Assembly: GCA_017311315.1 (NCBI GenBank)
Contig: CM029658.1
Coordinates: forward strand, 33,953,327-34,017,326
Direction of reading: 5' to 3'
DNA: 64,000 nucleotides
Origin: Dendrocalamus latiflorus
Taxonomy: Eukaryota; Streptophyta; Magnoliopsida; Poales; Poaceae
Under the pieces are notes generated by a model that had not been told where the DNA came from, did no database searches, and saw only the letters and a list, made by a program, of their open reading frames with translations. Position numbers and translations under genes: made by a program. Of the stretch, positions 44,723-56,992 are shown piece by piece. Position 1 is the stretch's first letter; each line of letters opens with the position of its first letter.

Positions 44723-47365
44723 TGTAGGATCGGAAATGGCAACAGAGAGGGGGGTGAATGGTGCCTTCAAAAATCACCCCCAAAGTATTCTCACAAACTT
44801 TCTGCTCCGATAGCTATAGAAACTATGAGGCGAGAAAGTCGGATGCTCACTGGAAACCAAAAGACGATCAAGTGAACAGACTGGAGGCTACACGTTTTGA
44901 TTTGGCCGAAAAGCAGAGAATATCAATAATCCTTGCAAAAGACTGAAAAGGACTCAAAAGACCATAAGCTGCAGAAACTGCCCTGGTCGAAACCTTCAAG
45001 CTCTGGACTGTATGCAGAAAACTGCAATCTGAAAAATAGCATTTGCTGCAATCTGCAATCTCATAGCCGAAATCTCACATTTGCTACAATCTGAAAAATA
45101 GCATTTGCTACAATCTGCAATCTCACAGCCGAAAACTGCAATCTGAAAAATAGTATTTGCTGCAATATGCAAACTAAGTAAAGACTAATATTCAGAACAG
45201 GTACTGCAGACCGAAAATAGCAAAGGCAAGAAGAAATTCAGCAGCAGCCGAATGCAGTTTTGCAGACCAAAACAGCAGACCGAAAAGCACAAGTTTTTGT
45301 AGACCGAATGACTAACTGCAGTAAAGAAACTTTTGTCAGCAGAACCGAACAGCAGAAATCAGAAGCAGATAACAAAAATTGAAAAGATTGGATACTCCAA
45401 AAGACTGCAAGCTGCCGGCACAAAAATACTGCAGAGGAACTGAACGCAGACTCACTGAACTTAATCACAGCCAGAGAGACATACAATGAAGAGGCTGTTC
45501 GGCAAAGAAAGAGATGGAGCAGGAGCCAGTGATTTAGGCTTGAACCGAAAACAAGAGTCATAGTAAATACCGCAGAGATGGTGAGGACAGAGACAAAGAT
45601 CAAATGATTTCGGCTCTTCTCAGGATTTTTGGACATGACTTCAAGTAAAATAGCTAAACAAACTTAGGAAAGAGAGAATGCAGACCAAGAACAAGTAAAG
45701 ACTGAAAAACACTGAAATTTTCCAAAAGAATTCAGCAGAAGAGACAAAACTCAAATCTATTGAGAGTCTTGAATCCATTCCCCATGAAATTTGGAATATA
45801 GCAGAGAAATGACATTAGAAGGGAAAAACACAGCACCCAAATAATCTTCACCAAGAAAACCAAACCACATAGCCTTCCCCTGCCTTCAAACCCTAATTCT
45901 TGAAAACAGAGCAAATGGAGCGCAGGTCATAGAGATGACAGAAATTCTTGATTCATTCTTTTGCTCTTGGGAATGGGTTGGCCAAGAGGCCTTGAGGCTG
46001 AGTCCCACACATAGCAACAAGATTTATCTCTTCAAACAAAGGATTCAACCCAAACTCCTTAAACCCTGAGAAGAACAGAAAGCTTCAAAAGAAAAGAAAG
46101 CACACAAGAAAAATAACTCAAACTCAATCCATTTCAATTTGATTCAGAGACATGGGCTATTACAAAGGGTTTATCTCACTACATGCTTCCAACTAGAAGA
46201 ACACACATGCAGGAGAGGAAACACAAGAACTCAATCCAGTGCTCACTGCTTTTCTTACAGATCACTCCTATTGTGTTACTTGCTTGCACTGCCAACTCCC
46301 CTTCTTAAGGCTCCAGCCTTACACTCAATTGGCAAAACAAGAAATGGCAGCCATATCTCACTACAAGTCTCACATACTCATAAGAGGCAAATCCCACTCA
46401 CATCCTGAGTGATCCACAAGAGGAAAATCAAGAAATGTAGTCCCTATTCCACTTCCTTGCTCCACACACACAAATGAGGCAAGAAGTCAAAGCCTTTCAC
46501 CAAAAGGAGGGAAACTAGGATTCAAGCCCACACATGCTCCAAACCCTAAATCTCTCCCTTCTGCAGTCTTCCACTAACGGGTCTCCAACCCGTTATCTTC
46601 AACCGAATCCGCTTCCATTTTGCAGCCTTGCGCATTTTACCAAAATGCCCCTGCTGCACCTTCCTGTCCTTGCACGACCACACCCGGCATCCTGACCGTC
46701 TGGACCTCAGCTCCTCCCTGAGCCTAGTCCCGGTCCACCTCGCCGTTGCCCATCGCACACGACCGCAACCGGCATCTGACAGTCTGAACCTCCGACTCCT
46801 CCCTGAGCCTAGTCCCGGTCCACTCGCCGTTGCCCGTCGCACACAACCGCAACCGGCATCCGACCGTCTGGACCTCCGACTCCTCCCTAAGCCTAGTCTC
46901 GGTCTACTCGCCGTTGCCCGTCGTGTCCATCTTCGGCAGCTCCAGCTCCGGTTCTTCGTCTCCCGGTTCGCGACCACCTCACCAGCCTCGATCATCTTCG
47001 GCGTCTTCGACCGTCTGGACCTCAACACCTCCTGTGCCTAGTCCCGGTCCTCCTGCGCCTCACCATGACCTAGCTCCGAAGTCCTGCAGCCACACAGACA
47101 AGCAAACCGTCACATAGCACCGCTCAAAACAGTATAAATAACATTTGCATCAGTAAAGCATACTCATACATGAAAAAGCCCGAACAGCCGATCGAGAAAA
47201 AGAACAAGCGTCCTAAACATGTCCGACCGCGTTCAACCAAGTCCAACCAAACTGGACTGCGCCATGCACTGACTTGGCACGAACCAACCAAACCAAACTC
47301 AAACTTTCCAGAACACGAGTCAATTACTCATCACAAACATGGAGACACCTCCACATGGTCTCTCA
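44723..47365 (-). repeat. 3' LTR of the copia element
   Basis: Minus strand starts TGAGAGACCATGTGGAGG at 47365 and ends GATCCTACA at 44723. Contains an AT-rich array (CTGCAATCTGAAAAATAG words, 44990-45160) and a GC-rich 84-bp tandem repeat (46673-46925). Confidence 0.8.
46673..46925. repeat. 84-bp tandem repeat, three units
   Basis: Units run from CGACC(A/G)CA(A/C)CCGGCAT through CCTCCCTGAGCCTAG to CGCCGTTGCCCGTCGCACA. Since 84 is a multiple of 3, frames remain open on both strands; that explains long frames here without a gene. Confidence 0.85.
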
Positions 47366-48957
47366 ATCTCCCCCTTGATGAGTATATTGACAAACACAGA
47401 AAAAGCATAAAGTTGAGTTTGTTTTGAAAGTCATACATGGTCTGAAAAAAGAACAAGGAGACTCAGGACCATGTTGACAAAAAGGAGCAAAAACAGAAAG
47501 AGCAAGTTTTCCTCAAAAGCTCCCAGTTTTTCCTTGAAATGGCTTTTTCTCCATTATTCTCCCCCTTTTGGCAATAGAATCATCAAGATGCAAAAGAGGG
47601 AATAAAGCATAGTGTGGATGAAATGGCTGACATTTATTCAATCTAAGCAAGTAGAGCCATGAAGATTATCCAAATTGACCTTTTGAGTATTACACCAAGT
47701 CATAACTCATATGAATGCTATCAAGATCATGACAAGATTTGTATAATCAAGCTAAGCTAAGTAAGTCACAATCTGAAAATTAGTCTAATTTCTTAGCATG
47801 CCAAGTCATTCAAAATTAAAGTCTAGCTAGAGGTATCCAAAGATGATGCAAGCAATGTCAATAATCTAAGTGGAACCAAGAAGCTAGTATTGAGTCATTT
47901 TAGAGTGCTACAAATTCAAGAATGAATCATTTGTTCAAGGACTTTTAGTCTTGTTGTAATAAAGCAAATTTAGCACAATTGACATGATTTTACTTTGAGA
48001 AACCCATGGTTGTTTCCAACCAAAAATTTGTTTGGTCATGTGCTAGATCTCAAGCCTTATGCGACCACTCCAAGCTAGAAGCTTAAGAAGATAATCTTGA
48101 TCATCCAAAACTCCCCCTGAGTTCATGCTTAGTGCAATGGCAAGCAGTCTCATGAGAAAGAATTGGTGAGATCAGTTCTTTCGCACAAAAGAGATCTGTT
48201 TGCTTATGCTGAATTTAGTTAAAGAACAAGAAGTTAATAATAACTCATGCTGCATAAAAGAACTAGTCATAGCTCAATCTAAAGCTCAATAGAGATTCAA
48301 GATTCAACCCAGCCTATTTGACATGGCATGAATCATAAGAGGATAACTAAAGATAGACTAGTCTCAAGAGCTAACATGACATGATTTGATTCAAGTTGTA
48401 CATTTTTAATCAACTTATCATGGCAAAGTCTAGACTACACATATAAAGTCATGATAGATCTAGCAATTGTAGCACAGATTATGGCAAGATGTAATGCATT
48501 GTAAACATGTCATAAAAGGATAATAATCAAGACTCCATGTAGTTATATTACAATGCTGAATGACATGAAATGCAAGAAAGTCCAGCTCCCCCTCAACATG
48601 TAATGCACTTTTAGTTCAAGTTGAGTTATGTCAATATTAAGCTCCAGAAGCTCCCAAATAAACTCTCCTGAACCAAAGCTATAAAAATGAGAAGTTGGGA
48701 AGAAAAAACAGAAAAAGTAGTCCTTAAAGCATAGACAAGATATAGAGGATACTATGGCTTAGACTGACTCTCATCTACCCCTATGACACTAGGACTATCA
48801 GCTGCCCTTCTAACACACTAAGGAGCAAACATGTTCCCTGTCTACCCAAGGGTGGCCCAACCCTTGCTAGAACCTATAAGAAGTGAGTGAGCTCAACCTA
48901 GTGAGAAGAGAGACAGCTAATAAGTAGCGTCCTAGAACCTATAAGAAGTGAGTGAGC
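47366..48957 (-). other. copia region between RNase H and 3' LTR
   Basis: About 1.6 kb of AT-rich non-coding DNA beginning with the PPT. No env-like or other frame supported. Confidence 0.5.
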
Positions 48958-49251
48958 TCAACTAACCCAAATGCACCCATATGCAATGCAACAAAATAGA
49001 GAACAGGAGCATATAAACAATATAAAGCATAAAACACAAAGCTCCCCCTCACAACAATCCATAAGGACAGACCACCCCAAGCTCTCCCCGCAAGGCTGAA
49101 ACCTTGAGCTATCCAAAGGTTTGGTAAAGATATCAGCCAACTGGTGGTCACTCTCCACAAACTGAAGCACTATGTCATCCTTCTCTACATGGTCTCTAAG
49201 GAAGTGATATCTGATATCAATGTGCTTGGTCCGAGAGTGCTGCACTGGGTT
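48958..49251 (-). pseudogene. copia RNase H, C-terminal part
   Basis: Minus-strand frame with QHSRTKHIDIRYHFLRDHVE and QLADIFTKPLD, the conserved end of copia RNase H. The upstream part of the domain (to the right in plus coordinates) continues at 60651, across the chromovirus. Junction bases GGGTT are the target duplication. Confidence 0.85.
49247..49251. other. target site duplication GGGTT (left)
   Basis: Matches 60651-60655 exactly and borders the chromovirus LTR termini. Confidence 0.95.
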
Positions 49252-52166
49252 TGTAGAGACCCGAATATACAAATCCGGACTCTCCTGTGTATCTTGCACT
49301 AGTCCAGGATCACGCTAGTGCACACAGTATAAACAAAGATGAAATATCGAACATATCATGATTTACTAAGAAAAGACTCAAATATTATTAATAATCATCA
49401 GAGTACGACCTTATGGTCAAGCTTACAATAGACTAGCCCGAAGGGCTTAACAAAAACTAGCAGCGGAAATCCAAAAGAAAGCGCAGCAGCCAATCGACAC
49501 GCCCACAGGCAATCGACTGGGGAGCGAAGTCCTAATCCGTGAAGTCCTCGTAGTAGCCTCCTTCTAGCAACTCCTGCTGATCTGGTCCCTCCTCTTCAAC
49601 TGAGCAACATGGGCATAAAGCCGTGAGTACATTGGTACTCAGCAGGTCGTTTGTAACAAATAAATGCAATATAGTATGCAAGGCTTAACAATGGATGGCT
49701 GAAAGGTTAATTTTGCATAAAGCAACGATTTAAGGTAAATACACTAAATAGATTGAAAAGCGAATTTAACAACAGACACTAAGTAGATAACCAAAAGAAC
49801 TGAATGTAACCACAAGTGAACTGACCATTCACTTCCCAGCTCAAACCAACCAAAATTTCATAAAGAACTCTACCCCTCGTGTGAAATCACCGAGCATTGT
49901 CCATGACCGAGGACACGGCTATTCGAATAGTTTTACACTCTGCAGAGGTTGCACAACTGTACCCACACGATGTGATAATCCTCACGTTAAAGATAATCAC
50001 AACAAGGCTTTTACAATGATCCATCTCCACCCGATCCCACTCGCTAAGGATTCGCCGTCGAGTAGGGTAACCCCCTAGTCGATAATTGCCCCCTCTTGCG
50101 CCACACAACATCAGTAGTAAAACCAAAGTGGAGACTTCACAAATTATTATGCCAGGTCTATCCCATACTAGACATGTGGTTTGCACGATTAAGCTCAGAT
50201 CAATGGCGCACAAAGTTAAGTCCTTAGGTATTACCCAGGCGAAGCATCCACATCCCAATGTGCATCCTGCACCCCCTTTACTGCACGATCATTCGCCCAA
50301 GTGAAAACCAATTTTGTATAACCAATGCCCATGACACTACCCATGTCATGACAACAAGTTTTACAATCCGTGGTTAACCACCACATTCAAGTTTACCATT
50401 AAGTCAAGATTAAATAACCACATGTGATGATAAACCCAACGTGCTAGTAATAAGCATGGCTAAGCATTTCAGACGTATGCCCATGTGACAACTATTATTG
50501 CATCACTAAATAATTACCCATCCTATGGTGACAATATAATCAGGGTATTCAAATTATCAAGGAGGGATTAATCAATTTGGACAATAACTACCAATACAAG
50601 GGTTTTATAATAAAGTAGCAATGCAAGATAATTTAAAACAAAGTAATACATAATAGATTTGAAAACTAGGTTCAACATGATCAAAGGACACGACTTGCCT
50701 TGGCCTTGCTCAGCTGAGGGTTCTTGGTCTTCAAATCCAACTTCCGCTCCCTCGAACACGCGATCTAACGAGAGAGAAAACGAGACGAAAAGACAAAATA
50801 AATTCAAATAAAATTCAAATGAACTCCAAAAACTTTCAAACCTGAACCAAAAGGTAGAGCTCAATTTTAGATGAATTTAGGAAAAAGAACGGGGTCAATC
50901 GGAGCTAGGACGAGGGAGAACGGGCTCTTGGAAAATTGGATCTAAAGGAAAATCGGGGAAAATCGGAAATTGCACTGTGCTGTGGACCGGGCGCATGGAG
51001 AGCTGGGTCTACAGTAGGCTCGGCTCACGGAACAGTACGGCTGACTGGGCTGCTGGTGCAAGCGGCTAGGGCTGACGTGGTAGACACGTGGCGACACGTG
51101 TGCGGTTTTGGCTGACGTGGCAGCTGACTGGGCATAGCTGATGTGGCGGGTTTACGGGTGCACGGCTGACAAGTGGGCCCAGTGTGTCAGCGGCTCGGCG
51201 CACGGGAGACCCGGTGCACGAGAAGGCGAAGCGGCGGGCGCGACTGGCGTCAGCGCTGGCGTGGCGGCGCGGGGACCGAGGCGGCGCGGACGGAGCGGCC
51301 GAGGCGCGGGCGCGTCCGCTGGCGGCGTGGGGCACGGGCGGCGGGGTCTGGCTGGCGGGAGGGGTGACAGCGGCGACTGGCCGGTCGGCGGCGACCGAGG
51401 CGGCGGCGGAACTCACCGGCGGCGACGAACGGCGAGCGCACAGACGGCGAGCTTCGGCGGCGAAGGCACGGGCGTCGGCAGACGGCGGAGAGCGGCGGCG
51501 GAGGCGGCGGCTCGGGACGAGGGAGAAGCCCGGGGGTCAGCCCCCTTAAATACACGGACGCCGAGGCGTTCGACTCGGAGACGGCGGAGGAAAAACGGAA
51601 GGCGGCGGCGTCCCGATCGGAGACGGAGAGGAGTCCGGGTCGGGAACGACGGGTCTGACGAGGCGGCCCCACCTGTCAGTGGCATGAGCGGGTGAGCGGC
51701 AGCGATGACGCGCGGGCGAAGCGGCAGCGGGGATGGGCGACGCGTGGCGCGCATCGAGCGGAGGGGTGCGGGCGCGGCTGGGCATGGATGCGTGCCGCGT
51801 GGCACGGGGTGGGGCAGGCCGGGCCGAGGGCGGGCGAGCTGGGCCGGCCGGCTGGTGGGTTTCGGCCCACTGGCCGGTTGGGATCTTCTTTTCTTTTTCT
51901 TTTTCAGAAATTCAAATAAATTCATTTGAGCTCTAGAAAATAGCAAATAAATCCAGAAAAATCCAGGAAAATTCCAATAAATTCCTTGAGACACAGGGAA
52001 CTCAAATAAAATAACTTTGGCAAATGTTCATGTTCGGATTATTCATATTAAATCCTTTTAATTCATAAAAACTCATTTAAGCTTTTAATTAATTCCAGAA
52101 AAATTCAAATGGTGAATTTTATTTTAAAAGCTTCAAAAAAAATACTCTGAAAATCAGGATGTTACA
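49252..52166 (-). repeat. 3' LTR of the chromovirus
   Basis: 2,915 bp, minus-strand TGTAACATCCTGA...GGTCTCTACA. Same length as the other LTR; differs near 49576, 49645, 49835, 51786 and 51811. Its GC-rich middle gives open frames in all phases, none considered genes. Confidence 0.95.
51546..51554 (-). promoter_or_regulatory. candidate LTR TATA-like box
   Basis: TATTTAAGG on the minus strand just before a GGGGG-CTGA-CCCCC hairpin, between the GC-rich U3 and downstream leader. Same motif at 60030-60038 in the 5' LTR, which would drive the element. Confidence 0.4.
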
Positions 52167-52180
52167 AACCTCCCCCCCTT
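52167..52180 (-). promoter_or_regulatory. polypurine tract
   Basis: AAGGGGGGGAGGTT on the minus strand, directly abutting the 3' LTR. The gag-pol stop codon TAA merges with its start. Confidence 0.9.
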
Positions 52181-55100
52181 AAATGGAATCTCGACCCCGA
52201 GATTCTGGCTCTCTAAAGAATAGGTTTGGAAACTCTGCTTTGAGATCCTCCTCGCTTTCCCAGGTTGCTTCCTCCTCTGAATGATTGCTCCACTGAACTT
52301 TGCAAAAACGAACGACCCTTCTTCTGGTGACTCGCTCTGACACTTCCAAGATTTTGATGGGATGCTCTTTATAGGACAGATCCTCCTGGAGATCCACAGC
52401 CTCAATTGGCACTGCTTCCTCTGGCACTCGCAAGCACTTCTTTAATTGAGACACATGAAACACATCATGTATCCCGCTCAAGTTCTCAGGTAGCTCTAGC
52501 TGATAGGCAACTTCTCCCTTGCGCTTCAAAATCTTGAATGGTCCCACATACCTTGGCGCTAGCTTTCCCTTCATTTGAAAACGCTTAACACCCTTGAAAG
52601 GTGTGATCCTGAGGTACACATAATCATTGGGCTCGAAGCTTAAATCTCTTCGGCGAGTATCAGCATAACTCTTTTGCCTGGCTTGAGCTGCTTTCAGCCT
52701 CTCTTGAATCAAGCGCACTTTTTCTTCAGCTTCTTGCAAACACTCTGGCCCAAATATTTGCCTTTCTCCCGTCTCTTTCCAATTGAGAGGGGTCCTACAC
52801 TTCCGACCATACAAAGCCTCAAACGGTGACATCTGCAAACTGGCTTGGTAACTGTTGTTGTAGGAAAATTCTGCAAATGGTAGGCAATTGTCCCACTTGG
52901 CTCCGTGATCCAAAACACATGCTCTCAGCATATCCTCTAGGATTTGATTTACACGCTCTGTCTGGCCGTCGGTCTGCGGGTGATAGGCTGTGCTGAAATT
53001 CAGATGAGTACCCATTGCTTCGTGGAAACTACCCCAAAATCGAGAAGTGAACTGCGATCCACGATCTGACACGATCCTCTTAGGAACTCCATGGAGACTC
53101 ACAATTCTGGACATGTACAATTCAGCCAACTTATCTCCAGAATATGTGGTTTTGACTGGAAGGAAATGGGCTACCTTTGTCAATCGATCCACAATTACCC
53201 ATATCGAGTCGTATCCTTCCTTGGTCTTAGGTAGACCTGTGATGAAGTCCATGCCCACATCTTCCCACTTCCACTCGGGAATTTTCAATGGTTGCAGCAA
53301 ACCTGCGGGTCTTTGATGCTCTGCCTTCACTCGCTGGCAAACATCACAAAGTGCTACATACTCTGCTATTTCTCGCTTCATACCTGGCCACCAGTACTTA
53401 TCCTTGATGTCTTGATACATCTTGGTACTGCCTGGGTGAATTGAATATAATGACTCGTGTGCCTCCTTAAGCAACAATTGTTTCAACTCTTCCTTATTGG
53501 GTACGCACAATCTCTTCTTGTACCATATGATACCCTGGTCATCTTCCACAAAACCTGTCGCTTTTCCTTCTTTCAATCCAACCTTGATCCGCTGGATATT
53601 TTCATCCTCTGGTTGCGCTTGACAAATCTGACTATCCAAAGTCGGCTGCAAGTCCAAGGTGGCTAACATCCCTTCTTCAACCAACTCCAAGCTGAGCTTT
53701 TGAAATTCCTCGTGCAATGTTGGTTGACTCTCCTTGACCATAACCGGGTTGCAATACACCTTCCTGCTCAACGCATCTGCCACTACGTTGGCTTTTCCTG
53801 GGTGATAGTGGATTCCAATGTCATAGTCCTTTATCAACTCCAACCATCTTCTTTGTCTTAGGTTAAGGTCCGATTGGGTGAAGATGTACTTCAAGCTCTT
53901 ATGATCCGTGTAGATCTCACATTTGTTACCCATCAGGTAGTGTCGCCATATTTTCAAGGCATGCACAACTGCTGCTAGCTCCAAGTCATGCGTAGGGTAG
54001 TTCTCCTCATGTGGCCTCAACTGGCGTGATGCGTAAGCTACCACTCTTTTGTCTTGCATCAATACGCACCCTAAACCCTTGCGGGATGCGTCACAATAAA
54101 TCTCAAAATCTTTCTTGATGTCTGGCAAAATTAGGACTGGTGCTGTTGTCAGACTTTCCTTTAGCTTCCGAAAACTCTTCTCGCACTCTGGCGTCCATTC
54201 AAACTTCTTTTCCTTCTTTAATAGCTGGGTGAGTGGTCGGGCTACACTGGAGAATCCTTCAATGAATCTACGATAGTAACCTGCCATTCCTAGGAAGCTT
54301 CTGACCTGGGTCACTGACGTGGGTGCCTTCCAGGTGAGCACATCTTGTACTTTCCCTGAGTCAACGGACACTCCCTCTGCTGTCAACACATGACCCAAAA
54401 AGGCAACTTCCTTCATCCAAAATTCACACTTGCTGAACTTAGCATACAACTTGTGCTCCCGCAATCTTTGCAATACCAACCTCAAATGTTCCTCATGTTC
54501 CTCCTCATTCTTGGAGTAGATCAGAATGTCATCGATAAACACAACGACAAACTTGTCCAAGTAATCCATGAACACTTTGTTCATCAGATACATAAAGTAG
54601 GCTGGGGCATTGGTTAAGCCAAAGGACATCACGGTGAACTCATACAATCCATAACGAGTTGAGAAGGCTGTCTTGGGTATGTCCTCCGGTCGAATCCTCA
54701 TTTGGTGATACCCTGATCTCAAATCGATCTTGGAGAACACTCCAGCTCCTTTTAATTGATCAAACAGGTCATCAATTCTGGGCAACGGATACTTGTTCTT
54801 GATGGTAACTTCATTGAGAGCTCGGTAATCCACACACATACGCTGGCTACCATCCTTCTTCTTGACAAACAATACTGGTGCTCCCCACGGAGAGGTACTG
54901 GGTCTGACATAGCCTTTATCCAATAACTCTTGTATCTGCTTCTTCAATTCTGCTAACTCATTGGCGGGCATCCGGTAAGGTCTCTTGGAAATTGGCGAAG
55001 TGCCTGGTGCTAACTCAATTGCGAACTCCACTTCTCTTTTTGGTGGCATCCCAGGGAGATCATCAGGAAAAACATCTGGATATTCCCGGGCAACTAACAC

Positions 55101-56708
55101 TTCACTTAGGGCAATCCCTTTACTTTGGCATACCATCACTTTTTCTAGCTGCTTTATGTTGGCTTCAAATCTAACTTTGCTTCCATCGGGTCCGTCCAAG
55201 GTGACTGCTCGGCTCCCACATTCCAACACTGCTTGATGCTTCTTGAGCCAATCCATACCCAAAATTACGTCCAAAGACTGGATATTCAGCACAACCAAAT
55301 CTGCGGAGAACTCTACTCCTTGGATGGCTATCCTAACTTTGGGGCATCCTAGGTTTGTACTCATCTCAGAGCCTGGGGATTGAACCAATAAAATGGAACC
55401 AAGTGCAACGACTTCCAACTTATGCTTTAGAGCAAAACTCCGAGAAACAAACGAATGTGAAGCTCCAGAATCAAACAAAACTGTGGCAGGTACTGAATTT
55501 ACTGGGAACTTACCGATCACCACATCTGGCGCTGCTTGAGCCTCCTCCATGGTGACGTGGTTCACCTGGCCACGCATCACGGTCTGCGATCCTTTGTTGG
55601 GTTGATTTGATCCTTGAGGTGCTCCGCGTCCTGACCCTGCTGCAGGGGTACGGTCTGGTGTGGCTCCCAAGTTGAAGCGAACTGGTGTCAATGCGGTATT
55701 CTGCGGGCATTTGTTGGCATAATGTCCCGTCTCATTGCATTTGAAACAAGTGACTGCTGACATGGGCTTGGTAATCCTCTGCTGTTGGCTTCCCACTGGA
55801 TTTGGTTTTGGTGCTGAAGAAAACTGACGGGGAGCTGGTGCAGGAGTTTTGAATCCCGACTGCTGAGGAACTCGAGCTGGCTGAAAATTGCTGAAGCGGG
55901 CTTTCTGAGCTTGGTGCATCTGAGATCCTTGCTGCATCATTCTTCTCTTGCGAGATTCTTCCAACTCGCGACGACTTTCCTCAATGAGCATTGCTTTGTC
56001 CACCAAGTTTTGGAAACTGGCATAATCATGTCCCACTACCTGAACTTTCAATCCTGGGTTCAATCCTTTCTTGAACCTCTTCTGGCGAGCATCATCTGTG
56101 GCAACATCTTCTGGAGCATAACGGGCCAATTGAGTGAACTTGTTGAGATATTCACTCACGGACATGTTCTTCTGCTGCAACTCCCGAAATTCTTCCTTCT
56201 TCATTTCGATCACCCCATCCAGGATATGGGCATGACGAAAAGCTTCTGCGAACTCAACCCAAGTGATACTCTCTGGATCCTCATGAGCGGCACAATAATT
56301 TTCCCACCACTCGGCTGCAGCACCCTCAAGCTGATGGGCTGCATACAACACCTTCTCGCGATCTGTATACTGGGCAAGGTTAAGCTTCTTTTCCACTGAG
56401 CGCAGCCAGTCATCGGCTTCTAATGGCTCAGAAGACCGTGAATAGGTAGGAGGCCTTGTTCTCATAAATTCTGCAAACTTGGACTGCTGGCGGACTGGGG
56501 GAGGCATGGCCATGTCTTGATTCTGTCGATTCATCATGGCGTTCATGTTCTGCATCATGGTGTTCATCAACTGGGTCTGGGCTGCCATGAACTGACTCAA
56601 GGTTGGATCCAGTCCAGCTGGGTTTGCATGCTGCTCCGGAGTTGCCTGACTGCCCTCAGGGTCCTGACTCATCTGACCACGTCCTGCGGAGCTCCGGGTA
56701 TCAACCAT
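52179..56708 (-). CDS. gag-pol polyprotein (protease, RT, RNase H, integrase, chromodomain)
   Basis: The frame is open from 56834; I choose ATG 56708 (MVDTRSSAG) because it follows a splice-acceptor-like tract and starts conserved gag sequence, giving 1,509 residues. Residues, counted from 56834: gag AEWWENY 174-180; zinc knuckle C363, C366, H371, C376; protease DSG at 455-457; RT FIDD at 767-770; RNase H D915, E952, D977 and D1020; integrase H1126, H1133, C1163, C1166 and catalytic D1196, D1257, E1293; GPF motif near 1431; chromodomain about 1492-1540. No stop, frameshift or missing catalytic residue, so the product should be functional: virus-like particle formation, cDNA synthesis and integration, with the chromodomain steering integration towards heterochromatin marks (family knowledge). 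The stop lies at the PPT. Confidence 0.95.
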   Translation of the reverse strand: MVDTRSSAGRGQMSQDPEGSQATPEQHANPAGLDPTLSQFMAAQTQLMNTMMQNMNAMMNRQNQDMAMPPPVRQQSKFAEFMRTRPPTYSRSSEPLEADDWLRSVEKKLNLAQYTDREKVLYAAHQLEGAAAEWWENYCAAHEDPESITWVEFAEAFRHAHILDGVIEMKKEEFRELQQKNMSVSEYLNKFTQLARYAPEDVATDDARQKRFKKGLNPGLKVQVVGHDYASFQNLVDKAMLIEESRRELEESRKRRMMQQGSQMHQAQKARFSNFQPARVPQQSGFKTPAPAPRQFSSAPKPNPVGSQQQRITKPMSAVTCFKCNETGHYANKCPQNTALTPVRFNLGATPDRTPAAGSGRGAPQGSNQPNKGSQTVMRGQVNHVTMEEAQAAPDVVIGKFPVNSVPATVLFDSGASHSFVSRSFALKHKLEVVALGSILLVQSPGSEMSTNLGCPKVRIAIQGVEFSADLVVLNIQSLDVILGMDWLKKHQAVLECGSRAVTLDGPDGSKVRFEANIKQLEKVMVCQSKGIALSEVLVAREYPDVFPDDLPGMPPKREVEFAIELAPGTSPISKRPYRMPANELAELKKQIQELLDKGYVRPSTSPWGAPVLFVKKKDGSQRMCVDYRALNEVTIKNKYPLPRIDDLFDQLKGAGVFSKIDLRSGYHQMRIRPEDIPKTAFSTRYGLYEFTVMSFGLTNAPAYFMYLMNKVFMDYLDKFVVVFIDDILIYSKNEEEHEEHLRLVLQRLREHKLYAKFSKCEFWMKEVAFLGHVLTAEGVSVDSGKVQDVLTWKAPTSVTQVRSFLGMAGYYRRFIEGFSSVARPLTQLLKKEKKFEWTPECEKSFRKLKESLTTAPVLILPDIKKDFEIYCDASRKGLGCVLMQDKRVVAYASRQLRPHEENYPTHDLELAAVVHALKIWRHYLMGNKCEIYTDHKSLKYIFTQSDLNLRQRRWLELIKDYDIGIHYHPGKANVVADALSRKVYCNPVMVKESQPTLHEEFQKLSLELVEEGMLATLDLQPTLDSQICQAQPEDENIQRIKVGLKEGKATGFVEDDQGIIWYKKRLCVPNKEELKQLLLKEAHESLYSIHPGSTKMYQDIKDKYWWPGMKREIAEYVALCDVCQRVKAEHQRPAGLLQPLKIPEWKWEDVGMDFITGLPKTKEGYDSIWVIVDRLTKVAHFLPVKTTYSGDKLAELYMSRIVSLHGVPKRIVSDRGSQFTSRFWGSFHEAMGTHLNFSTAYHPQTDGQTERVNQILEDMLRACVLDHGAKWDNCLPFAEFSYNNSYQASLQMSPFEALYGRKCRTPLNWKETGERQIFGPECLQEAEEKVRLIQERLKAAQARQKSYADTRRRDLSFEPNDYVYLRITPFKGVKRFQMKGKLAPRYVGPFKILKRKGEVAYQLELPENLSGIHDVFHVSQLKKCLRVPEEAVPIEAVDLQEDLSYKEHPIKILEVSERVTRRRVVRFCKVQWSNHSEEEATWESEEDLKAEFPNLFFREPESRGRDSI

Positions 56709-56992
56709 CTGAAAAGAAAGATCACTTGCTTGAGGACTGGCTTCACAGGGCTTACCAGGTAAGAGGGAAAAGCAAAGATAAGTGGTAAGTTCGTCTAAGG
56801 GGGATATTCTAATGGTAAATCCTAAACTAAACAATCACTTAGCCGAAAAGCTAACAAAAGAACAAATAAATCACTTCAATAAAAGATTTGATATGACTGC
56901 AACATATTGCTTTTGAGGGCAAAACTGCAGCTCACATCACACTCAATGCAAACAAAAACCACTTCCTAACCGATGCTATCCTATGCTACGGC

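Noticed and set aside
44165..44727. Possible host gene between array and copia LTR
   Set aside because: Frames on both strands, none with recognisable domain or splice structure.
46546..47117. 160-codon frame on the minus strand and frames opposite
   Set aside because: Explained by an 84-bp tandem repeat, a multiple of three, in a copia LTR.
51066..51994. Long Arg/Ala/Pro-rich frames on both strands (also at 59550-60478)
   Set aside because: They lie in the GC-rich part of the two identical LTRs, overlap in every frame and show no domain; composition artefacts.
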